DNA of 64,000 nt. Source: Winogradskyella algicola. GTDB taxonomy: Bacteria > Bacteroidota > Bacteroidia > Flavobacteriales > Flavobacteriaceae. A model generated the notes under the pieces. It saw only the letters and a program-made list of their open reading frames with translations. It was not told the DNA's origin and made no database searches. The translations under genes and the position numbers were made by a program. The DNA lies in the NCBI RefSeq assembly GCF_005869935.1, contig NZ_SZQF01000003.1:186001-250000 (forward strand), read 5' to 3'. Of the stretch, positions 40,942-49,387 are shown one piece after another; position 1 is the stretch's first letter, and each line of letters starts with the position of its first letter.

Positions 40942-40975
40942 AAAAAAACCTCTCAAATTTTGAGAGGTTTTTTTA
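40942..40975 (+). terminator. Rho-independent terminator of the Calx-beta gene
   Basis: The perfect 14-bp stem AAAAAAACCTCTCA/TGAGAGGTTTTTTT (40942-40955 with 40961-40974) directly follows the stop codon. The foreign-looking segment begins 7 bases further on. Confidence 0.92.
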
Positions 40976-41120
40976 TATGACGCTTATCGGTAAAGTGTAT
41001 GATTTCGTTGCGTGTTTAAGCACTAAAGTTAGTAAATAATTACGGATAGAAAATTCCGGCGGAATTTTCGTAACTAGGCTATTACTAGCAATGAATTATA
41101 CACAGTGTTGTGCATAGTAT
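40976..41120. other. Left non-coding arm of the candidate cassette
   Basis: This stretch has no gene. It holds the left inverted repeat, the GAAAATTCCGGCGGAATTTTC palindrome and the motif TATACACAGTGTTGTGCATAG just past the lipoprotein gene stop. The ordered palindromes suggest that it can fold as a structured single strand. Confidence 0.45.
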
Positions 41121-41792
41121 TTATTCAAAATCTGTTGAATTTATTTCTACTTGATATTCATATAATTCAGTAGTGTTGTTCAAAGGGATTTCAATATCAT
41201 AATTCAAATTTGGGTTTGGCTCTCGGATGCTAAAGTTAATTCCATTTGCAATATTTTTATCAACCCAAATTCTTCTGACAGAATTTTGTGTTGCAGATGG
41301 TATTCTGTCAGTTATTCCACCTGGGAATTGTTGGTAAACTGTAATTTCTTGATTTATAATATCCGTTGTAATTACCCTTAAGTCGACAGGATAAAGTTGT
41401 AAAGCCTCAAAATTTAATTCCAATTCTCCGCCAATGGTTTCTTCTTGAATAATTTCGTCAGAATTATGTATATGTACTTCATTGTCCAATTCGATTTGGA
41501 TTAAGTAACTTCTACCGTTTCCTGTAGTTCTAAAAGGTAAGTTATATTCTCCATTGATATTCGTATATGTAGAATCAATAAATCCATTAAAAATATAACT
41601 TATACCAGAGAACGTTCCGACTTCTCGATACTCAGCAATTTTAAGTTTCTTGCTGATTATGGGTAAATCATTAGTGGAATCATAGATTTGTCCAAAAATT
41701 AAAGTTTCTGTATCAGCTGGAAGAGGTTCTTTTTCACAGCTCATAAATACGAGCGTGAAAAAGATTAAAATAAAACTCAATTTTTTCTTCAT
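41121..41792 (-). CDS. Lipoprotein of unknown function in the cassette
   Basis: The 223-residue protein has a lipoprotein signal ending in FMSC (Cys19, counting from MKKKLSF). The body is beta-rich and resembles carboxypeptidase-regulatory or transthyretin-like folds (TETLIFGQIYDSTNDLPI, then GEYNLPFRTTGNGRSYLIQI). I chose the ATG before MKKKLSF because it gives a normal signal. A longer frame adds 58 residues drawn from the structured spacer and is rejected. Role unknown. It lies downstream of the DUF4062 gene on the same strand but across a 190-base structured spacer. Confidence 0.72.
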   Translation of the reverse strand: MKKKLSFILIFFTLVFMSCEKEPLPADTETLIFGQIYDSTNDLPIISKKLKIAEYREVGTFSGISYIFNGFIDSTYTNINGEYNLPFRTTGNGRSYLIQIELDNEVHIHNSDEIIQEETIGGELELNFEALQLYPVDLRVITTDIINQEITVYQQFPGGITDRIPSATQNSVRRIWVDKNIANGINFSIREPNPNLNYDIEIPLNNTTELYEYQVEINSTDFE

Positions 41793-41982
41793 AGCAGTAG
41801 GTTTATATAATACACAAAGGTCTCGGCTGTGAGTAGCGGTGAGGTTTAGCGTTAAACTTTCAAGTACACACCAAACTGAAAATCCGCGAGACATGAGCTC
41901 GTAGTGCGAACTGTGCGAAAGCAAATTTTCAGAAGTAGGCGAGAACAAGCAATTACTTATAGCCATTGTTATACACAGTAAT
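41793..41982. other. Structured spacer between the two cassette genes
   Basis: A GC-richer non-coding stretch. CTGAAAAT (41876-41883) pairs with ATTTTCAG (41925-41932), and an inner GAGCTC and a GTTTAGCGTTAAAC palindrome lie within or beside it. It ends in ATAGCCATTGTTATACACAG, next to the stop of the DUF4062 gene. The architecture recalls recombination sites of gene cassettes, but the bases do not match the classical attC core. Confidence 0.45.
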
Positions 41983-43014
41983 TTATTGTTTTCTTACAGC
42001 TCTTAATTGTAATAATTTTTCTTTACCTTTCTTTGTCAGCGCAACCATTTTTACAATTTTAGATTTTTCATCTGTTGCAAATTCTTCATCATAAAACTTA
42101 ATTAAGTCCAATAAGGTTAGTTGAATTTTAACTGTTTCATAAAAATCGTTAGCAATTGTAATTGAAATATTCGCTGGTAATTGAATATTTGCATTATCAT
42201 TTAGATAGACCTCTTTTGTTATTGAATTCAAAGCAGATTTAAATGAAGTCATTCGGATTGGACTTATAAGCTTTGGAAGTAAATGATAATTAATAACATT
42301 CCAACTTAAATTGTAGGTTTTTCTCTCCGTTTTTGGGTCATTCCAAGAACCAGATTTAATATCTGCAATTACTTTAATTTTATCTTCTCCGTCAGCTAAA
42401 TTCTCAATGTTTATTTTATTAAGTTCTACGAATCTTGAAGACTCCTCTAATTTTTGTTCAAGTGTTTCTATTTTTTTGTAAAGCTGAACAACTTCTTTTT
42501 CAGAGGTTCCAGACATAGAATCAGCTCTAACCCAACCAGTTCTTGGATAATTCTTTTTTGCTTGACTAATACTTCTACTAACTACTGCTCCTAATTCTTG
42601 AGGTGATGACCAAAACTTACATAGTTTTCTTTTTACTAAATCTTTAAATGCCTCTAGCTTTTCACGAGCATCTTTCTCTTTCTCGGTTTTTGAAGATTGT
42701 AGTGAGTCAACATCATTGTGTAGAAAAGCAATTGTCGGTATGTTTTTAGAAACAGCATACTCATATTCTTTTTGAGTATAACTAACTCCATTATCATCAA
42801 CAGAACCATATTTTCCAGCTATTATTACAATATAATAGTCTGATTCATCAATTAATTTTTTTATGAAATCCCATTGAGTTTCATCAGCAGCTGGAAAATA
42901 TTCCATTCCAGAAGGAATACAATCCAATTCCAAAAGCGCTTGAATTACTTCAATTCTTTCAGTAATTAAATCTTTGTATGTTGAGCTAACAAATACTTGA
43001 TATCTTTTATCCAA
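41983..43014 (-). CDS. DUF4062 domain protein, candidate TIR-like defence or signalling protein
   Basis: The 343-residue cytoplasmic protein begins with a DUF4062 domain (about 1-150): YQVFVSSTYKDLITERIEVI, CIPSGMEYFPAADETQWDFI, YYIVIIAGKYGS and SYTQKEYEYAV. DUF4062 is related to TIR/SEFIR-type domains and often sits on STAND NTPases in bacterial immunity genes. Here it is not followed by an NTPase. Instead come a coiled coil (about 175-200) and an alpha/beta C-terminal part ending in a winged-helix-like stretch (IVKMVALTKKGKEKLLQLRA). Whether it is an effector cannot be judged. It sits within an apparent gene cassette. Confidence 0.78.
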   Translation of the reverse strand: MDKRYQVFVSSTYKDLITERIEVIQALLELDCIPSGMEYFPAADETQWDFIKKLIDESDYYIVIIAGKYGSVDDNGVSYTQKEYEYAVSKNIPTIAFLHNDVDSLQSSKTEKEKDAREKLEAFKDLVKRKLCKFWSSPQELGAVVSRSISQAKKNYPRTGWVRADSMSGTSEKEVVQLYKKIETLEQKLEESSRFVELNKINIENLADGEDKIKVIADIKSGSWNDPKTERKTYNLSWNVINYHLLPKLISPIRMTSFKSALNSITKEVYLNDNANIQLPANISITIANDFYETVKIQLTLLDLIKFYDEEFATDEKSKIVKMVALTKKGKEKLLQLRAVRKQ

Positions 43015-43114
43015 TAGTGTTCTTTTTTATTGTGTACAACGATCAGGATATGAATCTATTTCAATGATTTATATCCACCGATAAGCGAAGTTCGTTTTTT
43101 TCAACCAACAAGTC

Positions 43115-43134
43115 AATACGTAACATTACGTATT
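43115..43134. repeat. AATACGTAA/TTACGTATT hairpin at the end of ytxJ
   Basis: A perfect 9-bp stem (43115-43123 with 43126-43134) with a 2-base loop lies between the cassette and the ytxJ stop codon. T-runs are on the plus-strand side, so it does not look like a terminator for the minus-strand gene. Confidence 0.5.
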
Positions 43135-43136
43135 TT

Positions 43137-43514
43137 TTAAATAAACTTTGCTAAATCCATGTCGTTAATCCCACCATGGCTCGCATGTGCTACCACAACT
43201 CCATTTTTTATGACCAGCAATTGAGGCGACTCGTGTAGCACTTGAAATTTATAACCAACCTCATTAGAAACCTCCCGGTAACTCAACAAATCGAGATAAT
43301 ACAAATCGGCATTGAGGTCTAAATCGTAAGCAGCAACAAACTGGTTCATCACCATTCGGCTAATACCACAACGTGTAGAGTGCTTAAAGATAAGCTGTGT
43401 TTTGCCTTTAGACCGTTCTTCTATCTCATGAAGCTGCTCAACACTATTTAGAGCAATCCACGGTAATATTTTTTCTTCTTTAGGCTCTGATGAGCCAAAT
43501 AATTTTTTAAACAT
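43137..43514 (-). CDS. ytxJ: YtxJ-type monothiol bacilliredoxin
   Basis: The 125-residue thioredoxin-fold protein matches the YtxJ family, which removes bacillithiol from protein cysteines. The active-site cysteine is Cys49 in KHSTRCGISRMVM, with Ser taking the place of the second cysteine. HESPQLLVIKNGVVVAHASH carries the cis-Pro loop. Its presence suggests that the organism makes bacillithiol, though no bsh gene is in this window. No signal peptide. It stands alone, upstream of a repeat-rich region. Confidence 0.88.
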   Translation of the reverse strand: MFKKLFGSSEPKEEKILPWIALNSVEQLHEIEERSKGKTQLIFKHSTRCGISRMVMNQFVAAYDLDLNADLYYLDLLSYREVSNEVGYKFQVLHESPQLLVIKNGVVVAHASHGGINDMDLAKFI

Positions 43515-43533
43515 GTTTAAAATTTAATTTTAA

Positions 43534-43824
43534 CGTCAGTTCGAGTGAAATGCGCCAGCATTTTGTATCGAGAACAAAATTACAAAACTACTACAACACC
43601 AAACCGTCACTGCGAGGCACGAAGCAGTCTCAAAAAGTATCGAAAATCTTATAACCACCAGCATCGTCAGTTCGAGTGAAATGCCCAAGCATTTTGTATC
43701 GAGAACCTTATAATAACTATTCTCGTCAGTTCGAGTGAAATGCCCTAGCATTTTGTATCGAGAATCTTATAACAACTATTCTCGTCAGTTCGAGTGAAAT
43801 GCACCAGCATTTTGTATCGAGAAC
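43534..43824. repeat. Four copies of a 42-bp CGTCAGTTCGAGTG repeat, three in 59-bp tandem
   Basis: Copies begin at 43534, 43665, 43724 and 43783, each running from CGTCAGTTCGAGTGAAATG to GTATCGAGAAC. The last three are spaced at exactly 59 bases with nearly identical 17-base spacers. A separate GTCACTGCGAGG-type repeat (43605-43631) lies between copies 1 and 2. Confidence 0.9.
43605..43631. repeat. GTCACTGCGAGGCACGAAGCAGTCTC repeat
   Basis: This is the intergenic form of the GTCATTGCGAG...GCAATCTC family also found inside pabB. Outer bases pair to form a short hairpin. Confidence 0.75.
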
Positions 43825-44125
43825 CTCACAACCTCAAACTTCAGGTTCACCCGTAGCTCCTCCGGCTCTCCTTCGGGTAAGACCACTACGATAACCATGG
43901 GCTAACCACAACAAAACACAGACAAAAAGTCATTCCAATCCTAATAAAACCAGTCATTTTGTCGTTTTTATCTTATCAAATTCAATTGGTAAGATAATTG
44001 AATAAAGATAATCAAACACAACATAAATTAAAGCAACAATGTTATTCTGAGTTGTCAGACTGAGCCTGTCGAAGTCAAAACGAAATAGTTCAAGAGACCA
44101 TTCCGAATAATAAAACAAAAATAAT
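43825..44125. other. Region upstream of clpB with a GC-rich hairpin and another repeat
   Basis: No gene is seen. A GC-rich hairpin (ACCCG at 43849-43853 with CGGGT at 43874-43878, extended by GGT/ACC) stands out from the AT-rich surroundings. A GTCAGACTGAGCCTGTCGAAGTC-type repeat lies at about 44041-44076. The clpB promoter must lie here or just after, but no TAnnTTTG box is clear. Confidence 0.45.
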
Positions 44126-46732
44126 ATGAACTTTAATAATTATACAATAAAATCGCAAGAAGCCATACAGCAAGCACAACAGCTTGCACAAGGCTTTGGT
44201 CATCAACAAATCGAAAATGAGCACATCTTTAAGGCGCTCTTTGAGGTTGATGAGAATGTATTACCATTCATCCTCAAAAAGTTGAATGTTAATGTGTCTT
44301 TATTACAACAAATACTAGACAAAGAACTACAAAGCTTTGCTAAAGTCTCTGGTGCAGAGCTAATGATTTCTAGAGAAGCCAGTAAAGCACTAAACGAAGC
44401 GTCTATCATCGCCAAAAAAATGAATGACGACTACGTATCTATTGAGCATTTAATCTTGGCTATTTTTAAGTCTAAAAGCAAAATTGCACAGATTTTAAAA
44501 GATCAAGGTGTCACTGAAAAGGGACTTAATGCAGCCATAGAAGAATTGCGTAAAGGCGATAGAGTGACGTCTCAAAGTCAAGAAGAAACTTATAATTCCT
44601 TAAACAAATACGCTAAAAACCTTAACCAACTAGCACAAGATGGCAAGTTAGACCCAGTTATTGGTCGGGATGAAGAGATTCGTAGAATACTTCAAATATT
44701 ATCACGTCGTACCAAAAACAACCCAATCTTAGTTGGTGAACCTGGTACTGGTAAAACAGCTATTGCAGAAGGTTTAGCGCACAGAATCATAGATGGTGAC
44801 GTTCCAGAGAACCTAAAAGACAAACAAATCTTTGCGTTGGATATGGGAGCGTTAATTGCTGGTGCAAAATACAAAGGTGAGTTTGAAGAACGATTAAAAG
44901 CGGTTATCAAGGAAGTAACCACGAGTGAAGGTGATATCGTACTCTTCATTGACGAAATCCACACCCTTGTTGGTGCTGGTGGTGGTCAAGGTGCTATGGA
45001 TGCAGCAAACATCCTTAAACCTGCTTTAGCACGTGGTGAACTGAGAGCTATTGGTGCAACCACTTTAGATGAATACCAAAAGTATTTTGAGCAAGACAAA
45101 GCATTAGAACGCCGTTTCCAAAAGGTAACGGTTAATGAGCCAGATACAGAGAGTGCCATTTCCATCCTACGTGGTATTAAAGAAAAGTACGAAGCACACC
45201 ACAAAGTGCGTATTAAAGATGAAGCGATTATTGGTGCTGTAGAATTATCAAACCGATACATTACCAATCGTTTTTTACCAGACAAGGCTATTGACCTTAT
45301 GGACGAAGCGGCTTCTAAATTACGTATGGAAATCAACTCTAAACCAGAGGAATTAGATGTTCTAGATCGTAAGATTATGCAGCTTGAAATTGAACACGAG
45401 GCTCTTAAACGTGAAAAGGACGAAACCAAATTAAAGTCTTTAAAAGCTGAATTGGCTAACCTTAAAGAAGAGCGTAACGAACTTAATGCCAAATGGAAGT
45501 CTGAAAAAGAAACGGTTGAAAACGTTCAGAATATAAAACAAGAAATAGAAAATTATAAGCTCGAAGCCGAACGTGCAGAGCGTGAAGGTGATTATGGCAA
45601 GGTTGCTGAAATCCGTTATGGAAAGATAAAAGAAGCCACTGAAAAGCTTGAAGCATATCAAAAACAATTAGCAGAACAACAAGAAACGGCCTTAATTAAA
45701 GAGGAAGTTAATTACGAAGATGTCGCTGATGTTGTGGCAAAATGGACAGGAATTCCTGTAACCAAAATGATACAAAGCGAGCGCGAGAAGCTACTTAAAC
45801 TTGAAGACGAACTGCACAAACGCGTGGTTGGCCAAGAAGAAGCTATTGAAGCTGTTAGTGATGCGGTTCGCAGATCTAGAGCTGGTTTACAGAATCCACA
45901 AAAACCAATAGGAACCTTCTTGTTCCTAGGTACAACTGGTGTGGGTAAAACAGAGTTAGCTAAGGCCTTGGCAGAATACTTATTTGATGATGAAAATGCT
46001 ATGACACGCATTGATATGAGTGAATATCAAGAACGACATGCGGTGAGTAGATTAGTCGGTGCACCTCCAGGATATGTTGGTTATGATGAAGGTGGACAAT
46101 TGACAGAAGCTGTAAGACGTAAACCGTATTCTGTAGTATTGTTAGATGAGATTGAAAAAGCGCATCCAGATACCTTCAACATTTTATTACAAGTACTGGA
46201 TGAAGGGCGTTTAACGGACAATAAAGGTCGTATTGCTGATTTTAAAAACACTATAATCATCATGACTTCAAATATGGGAAGCCATATTATACAAGAGCGT
46301 TTTGAAGCTACCAAGGATATTGAATCTGCAATGGAAGCAGCTAAAGTTGACGTGTTAGGCATATTAAAACAAAGCGTAAGACCGGAGTTTTTAAACCGTA
46401 TCGATGACACTATAATGTTTACGCCATTAACTAAAGAAAACATTGTAGCCATTGTAGACCTTCAACTTAAAGGAGTAACAAAAATGATTGCGCAACAAGG
46501 CATTACATTTGATGCTACACCAGAAGCTAAAGCATATTTAGCAGATAAAGGGTATAATCCTGAATATGGTGCAAGACCTGTAAAACGCGTGATACAAAAA
46601 GAAGTCCTGAATCAGTTAAGCAAGGAAATTTTATCCGGAAGAGTTACTACAGACAGTATTATTCTTCTTGATGAGTTTGATGGACAATTGGTTTTTAGAA
46701 ACCAAGGAGATTTAGTTGTAGAAGAGTTATAG
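44126..46732 (+). CDS. clpB: ATP-dependent chaperone ClpB
   Basis: The 868-residue disaggregase works with DnaK to rescue aggregated proteins. The N domain has two Clp repeats (about 1-145). AAA domain 1 has Walker A GEPGTGKT (around 203-210) and Walker [12 protein letters not shown]. The long coiled-coil middle domain (about 400-525), diagnostic of ClpB rather than ClpA/C, is rich in Glu and Lys. AAA domain 2 has GTTGVGKT (around 602-609), [13 protein letters not shown] and the sensor region [10 protein letters not shown]. Length is complete. Cytoplasmic and probably heat-induced. Confidence 0.97.
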   Translation: MNFNNYTIKSQEAIQQAQQLAQGFGHQQIENEHIFKALFEVDENVLPFILKKLNVNVSLLQQILDKELQSFAKVSGAELMISREASKALNEASIIAKKMNDDYVSIEHLILAIFKSKSKIAQILKDQGVTEKGLNAAIEELRKGDRVTSQSQEETYNSLNKYAKNLNQLAQDGKLDPVIGRDEEIRRILQILSRRTKNNPILVGEPGTGKTAIAEGLAHRIIDGDVPENLKDKQIFALDMGALIAGAKYKGEFEERLKAVIKEVTTSEGDIVLFIDEIHTLVGAGGGQGAMDAANILKPALARGELRAIGATTLDEYQKYFEQDKALERRFQKVTVNEPDTESAISILRGIKEKYEAHHKVRIKDEAIIGAVELSNRYITNRFLPDKAIDLMDEAASKLRMEINSKPEELDVLDRKIMQLEIEHEALKREKDETKLKSLKAELANLKEERNELNAKWKSEKETVENVQNIKQEIENYKLEAERAEREGDYGKVAEIRYGKIKEATEKLEAYQKQLAEQQETALIKEEVNYEDVADVVAKWTGIPVTKMIQSEREKLLKLEDELHKRVVGQEEAIEAVSDAVRRSRAGLQNPQKPIGTFLFLGTTGVGKTELAKALAEYLFDDENAMTRIDMSEYQERHAVSRLVGAPPGYVGYDEGGQLTEAVRRKPYSVVLLDEIEKAHPDTFNILLQVLDEGRLTDNKGRIADFKNTIIIMTSNMGSHIIQERFEATKDIESAMEAAKVDVLGILKQSVRPEFLNRIDDTIMFTPLTKENIVAIVDLQLKGVTKMIAQQGITFDATPEAKAYLADKGYNPEYGARPVKRVIQKEVLNQLSKEILSGRVTTDSIILLDEFDGQLVFRNQGDLVVEEL

Positions 46733-46803
46733 ACTGCTTGTTCTAAGATTATACAAGTGTAACATAATAGCCTCTAAAGAGTCTTTATATTGATTGGTTG
46801 GTT

Positions 46804-46868
46804 AAAGCAACACTGAAATAAATTCGAAAAGCTATCGAATTTTGGATGTGTTGCTTTCCTTTTTTTTA
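46804..46868 (+). terminator. Rho-independent terminator of clpB
   Basis: The 10-bp stem AAAGCAACAC/GTGTTGCTTT (46804-46813 with 46848-46857) encloses an inner AAATTCGA/TCGAATTT stem and is followed by a T-run. Confidence 0.8.
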
Positions 46869-46910
46869 AGTATTTTAGGATTCAAAACAAACTAAGCGTA
46901 TAGATTAAAC

Positions 46911-46940
46911 AAAAAAGAGCCTCAATGAAGAGGCTCTTTT
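46911..46940 (-). terminator. Rho-independent terminator of the OmpW-like gene
   Basis: The 11-bp stem AAAAGAGCCTC/GAGGCTCTTTT (46913-46923 with 46930-46940) is followed on the minus strand by a T-run. It lies 23 bases past the stop codon. Confidence 0.85.
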
Positions 46941-46962
46941 CGTATGAATATTTGTTTTCAAC

Positions 46963-47583
46963 TCAAAACTTCATGCCAACACCAAGACCAATAATTAAGG
47001 GATCGATATTAACTTCTGAAGTATCGGGATCACCATTTACAGTAACATCTGTTTTAAGAAATAATTTCTTTACGTCAAAATTTAAAAACCACTTGTCATT
47101 TAAATTGTAATCTAAACCAGCTTGTAGAGAAAAACCAAATGAATTTTCATACTCTATATCATCTAATTCACCTTCGTCAATACCATAGAATATAGTATAG
47201 TTTACACCTGCACCAACATAAGGTTTAAAATCATTAGCATAAAAGTGGTATTGTAAATTTAAAGTTGGAGGCAATAACCAAACATGACCTAAATCTAAAG
47301 ATCCACCACCATCGATATCTAAATCTACATCGTGCTTTGCAGTACCAAGTATTAACTCTGCTGCCCAATTTTTAGAGAAAAAATAAGTAAAATCTAGTTC
47401 TGGTACAAACGCTGTGCTTAAATCTACATCAGCACCATCAATATCATCACCAGGAGAAGGTATTACAGAAATTAATCTTAAACGTGCTTGCCACTTATTA
47501 TAATCGTCAGCAGCCTCAGTATCTTGTGCATTTAGGTTAAATGTTAATCCTATTAGTAAAGCAAATAATAATAAATTTTTCAT
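46963..47583 (-). CDS. ompW: OmpW family outer-membrane protein
   Basis: The 206-residue protein has a signal peptide (about 1-19, ending NAQ). It continues as an eight-stranded barrel with the OmpW pattern: WQARLRLISVIPSPGDDI early, PELDFTYFFSKNWAAELILG, LLPPTLNLQYHFYANDFKPY, GVNYTIFYG, and a final strand ending in VGMKF with terminal Phe. OmpW proteins form small channels for hydrophobic molecules. The gene is divergent from deoC. Confidence 0.88.
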   Translation of the reverse strand: MKNLLLFALLIGLTFNLNAQDTEAADDYNKWQARLRLISVIPSPGDDIDGADVDLSTAFVPELDFTYFFSKNWAAELILGTAKHDVDLDIDGGGSLDLGHVWLLPPTLNLQYHFYANDFKPYVGAGVNYTIFYGIDEGELDDIEYENSFGFSLQAGLDYNLNDKWFLNFDVKKLFLKTDVTVNGDPDTSEVNIDPLIIGLGVGMKF

Positions 47584-47605
47584 GTTAAAATATTTAAGTT
47601 TCCCA

Positions 47606-47613
47606 CAAAAATA
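47606..47613 (-). promoter_or_regulatory. -7 promoter box of the OmpW-like gene
   Basis: TATTTTTG on the minus strand fits TAnnTTTG and lies 22 bases before the ATG. Confidence 0.5.
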
Positions 47614-47916
47614 AATGCTTAAAAAAGCTTAATTGCTGATAATTATCATGTAAAACTAAGTTTCACTTTTGTAAAAATATGTGAGGATAAATTCAAATTG
47701 TTCAGTTAGAAGTATTTGCAATAGAAAAAGATATTTTTCGATGAAATACATAATTAATTTTAATTAACGCTGTACATTTTAACGGATTTATTATTAATTT
47801 TGTCGAGCTATTTAATTCCAACATAACTTAAGAAACAATAAAACTTGTTGCAGTTTTCCCTCTAAATCAAAGGGATTACTATAGTTAATTATTTTATAAA
47901 CCCTACTTATTTAAAC
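47614..47916. other. Divergent spacer upstream of deoC
   Basis: No gene is seen in about 300 bases. A TAATTTTG box (47795-47802), 114 bases before deoC, fits a -7 element and would give a long leader. The leader contains a small CCCTCTAAATCAAAGGG hairpin-like sequence near 47860-47876. No riboswitch class was recognised. Confidence 0.4.
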
Positions 47917-48579
47917 ATGGAATTGAACAGATATATAGATCACACCTTATTAAGCCCTTCAGCAACCGAATCAGATATACTTAAACTTTGCGAAGATGCA
48001 ATGAAATATAATTTTTACTCTGTATGTGTAAATAGTTGTTATGTACCTATTGCAAAGCAAGCTCTAGGACGATCTGAAGTAAAAGTTTGTACGGTTGTTG
48101 GTTTTCCACTTGGTGCTATGTCTATAGAAGCTAAGATTTTTGAAGCTAAAAAGGCAATAGAACAAGGTGCCACCGAAATTGATATGGTGATGAATATTGG
48201 TCGTCTAAAAAGTAAAAACTATGTCGCAGTCCTCAAAGATATTAGCGATGTAAAACGTGCTATCGGATTAATACCTCTCAAAGTTATCTTAGAAATTAGT
48301 GAACTCTCTAAAAATGAAATTGTAAAGGCTTGCGAAATCTGCGTAGATGCCAAAGCGGATTTTGTAAAAACATCAACTGGCTTTTCTAAGAGTGGAGCTA
48401 CACTTACGGCAGTAAAAATTATGAAGAAGACCGTAAAAGACCAATTGAAAATTAAAGCCTCAGGAGGTATTAGAGACGCTGAAACTGCCCTAAAATATAT
48501 AGAAGTAGGTGTCCACAGAATTGGTGCGTCGTCTGGTGTTGCTATGATGAATAATCAAACATCTAATTCCACTTACTAG
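47917..48579 (+). CDS. deoC: Deoxyribose-phosphate aldolase
   Basis: The 220-residue TIM-barrel aldolase cleaves 2-deoxyribose 5-phosphate to glyceraldehyde 3-phosphate and acetaldehyde. The Schiff-base lysine is in ADFVKTSTGF and a second active lysine is in KIKASGGIRD. MELNRYIDHTLLSPSAT at the start is typical. It is followed 28 bases later by the purine nucleoside phosphorylase gene, so together they salvage deoxyribonucleosides. Cytoplasmic. Confidence 0.95.
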   Translation: MELNRYIDHTLLSPSATESDILKLCEDAMKYNFYSVCVNSCYVPIAKQALGRSEVKVCTVVGFPLGAMSIEAKIFEAKKAIEQGATEIDMVMNIGRLKSKNYVAVLKDISDVKRAIGLIPLKVILEISELSKNEIVKACEICVDAKADFVKTSTGFSKSGATLTAVKIMKKTVKDQLKIKASGGIRDAETALKYIEVGVHRIGASSGVAMMNNQTSNSTY

Positions 48580-48595
48580 TTTAAAACGCTTTGCT

Positions 48596-48603
48596 TAACT
48601 TTG
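48596..48603 (+). promoter_or_regulatory. Internal -7 promoter box of deoD
   Basis: TAACTTTG fits TAnnTTTG and ends only 4 bases before the deoD ATG. Transcription would then begin at or near the start codon, giving a leaderless message. It lies between deoC and deoD. Confidence 0.5.
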
Positions 48604-48607
48604 TGGC

Positions 48608-49306
48608 ATGAGTGTACACATTGGTGCCAAGAGAGGCGATATTGCAGAAACTATTTTATTACCAGGTGATCCATTAAGAGCAAAATGGATTGCGGAAACT
48701 TTTTTTGAAGATCCTGTTTGCTTTAATGAAGTAAGAGGCATGTATGGATATACAGGCACTTACAAGGGTAAGCGTGTATCTACAATGGGTTCTGGCATGG
48801 GTATCCCAAGTATTTCCATCTATGCTAATGAACTTATAAAAGACTTCGGTGTAAAGAACTTAATAAGAGTTGGTAGTGCAGGTTCTTATCAAAAGAATGT
48901 AAAAATTAGAGATGTCGTTTTAGCAATGGCTGCATCCTCTACATCTGGTGTTAACGAGCTACGTTTTGGTGGTGCAGATTATGCACCTACAGCAGATTTT
49001 GGTTTGTTCCTAAAGGCTGTAAAGGCTGCCGAAGCTAAAAACATACCTATACATGCTGGTAATGTTCTGTCTTCTGACGAATTTTACGAAGACAACATAG
49101 AATCCTACAAAAAGTGGTCTAAATTTGGGGTGCTCTGTGTAGAAATGGAAGCTGCTGGACTTTACACTGTTGCTGCTAAGCACAACGTAAACGCACTTGC
49201 AATTTTAACGATTTCAGACTCTTTGGTGACTGGCGAAAAAACTACAAGTAAAGAGCGTGAAACAACATTTAAGAACATGATTGAGATAGCTTTAGAGTTA
49301 GCTTAA
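48608..49306 (+). CDS. deoD: Purine-nucleoside phosphorylase, DeoD type
   Basis: The 232-residue enzyme splits purine (deoxy)nucleosides to base and (deoxy)ribose 1-phosphate. It shows [13 protein letters not shown] (phosphate site), [33 protein letters not shown] and TISDSL with the catalytic Asp. The bacterial hexameric DeoD pattern is complete. It follows deoC, which consumes the deoxyribose phosphate after isomerisation; no deoB phosphopentomutase is present here. Confidence 0.96.
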   Translation: MSVHIGAKRGDIAETILLPGDPLRAKWIAETFFEDPVCFNEVRGMYGYTGTYKGKRVSTMGSGMGIPSISIYANELIKDFGVKNLIRVGSAGSYQKNVKIRDVVLAMAASSTSGVNELRFGGADYAPTADFGLFLKAVKAAEAKNIPIHAGNVLSSDEFYEDNIESYKKWSKFGVLCVEMEAAGLYTVAAKHNVNALAILTISDSLVTGEKTTSKERETTFKNMIEIALELA

Positions 49307-49351
49307 ACGGCATTTAACATACTTTTTCGAAGAAAATCAGATTTTCTAGTC

Positions 49352-49359
49352 TATTTTTG
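49352..49359 (+). promoter_or_regulatory. -7 promoter box of the NTF2/phosphatase gene
   Basis: TATTTTTG fits TAnnTTTG and lies 28 bases before the ATG. A small GAAAATC-A-GATTTTC hairpin just upstream may end the deoD transcript. Confidence 0.45.
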
Positions 49360-49387
49360 AGAGGTTTAATCAATCATCTTTCAAAAA

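Larger units (their letters stand above)
40981..43087. mobile_element. Candidate mobile gene cassette bounded by an 11-bp inverted repeat
   Basis: CGCTTATCGGT (40981-40991) and its exact complement ACCGATAAGCG (43077-43087) frame 2.1 kb with two minus-strand genes. Within it, TGTTGTGCATAGTATTTATT (from 41106) and TGTTATACACAGTAATTTATT-like sequence (from 41967) follow the stop codons of the two genes, and a related CGTTGTACACA in the opposite orientation (near 43030) lies upstream of the second gene. A perfect GAAAATTCCG/CGGAATTTTC palindrome lies near 41048-41069. No transposase, integrase or target duplication was seen, so the mechanism is unknown. Confidence 0.5.

Noticed and set aside
41793..41966. 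Extended start of the cassette lipoprotein (58 more residues)
   Set aside because: The extra part is translated spacer with many Cys/Ser/His residues and hides a normal lipoprotein signal at MKKKLSF.
40981..43087. Classical integron cassettes with attC sites
   Set aside because: The shared motifs do not fit the RYYYAAC/GTTRRRY cores, no integrase gene or attI is seen, and the two sites next to stop codons differ. I keep only the broader claim of a candidate cassette.
43534..43824. CRISPR-like array of regularly spaced repeats
   Set aside because: Spacers between the tandem copies are almost identical, the repeat is of an intergenic palindrome family found elsewhere, and no cas gene is near.
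45440..45667. Open frames on the strand opposite clpB, katG and other long genes
   Set aside because: They lie wholly within strongly supported genes, have no ribosome-binding or family evidence and show low-complexity composition.
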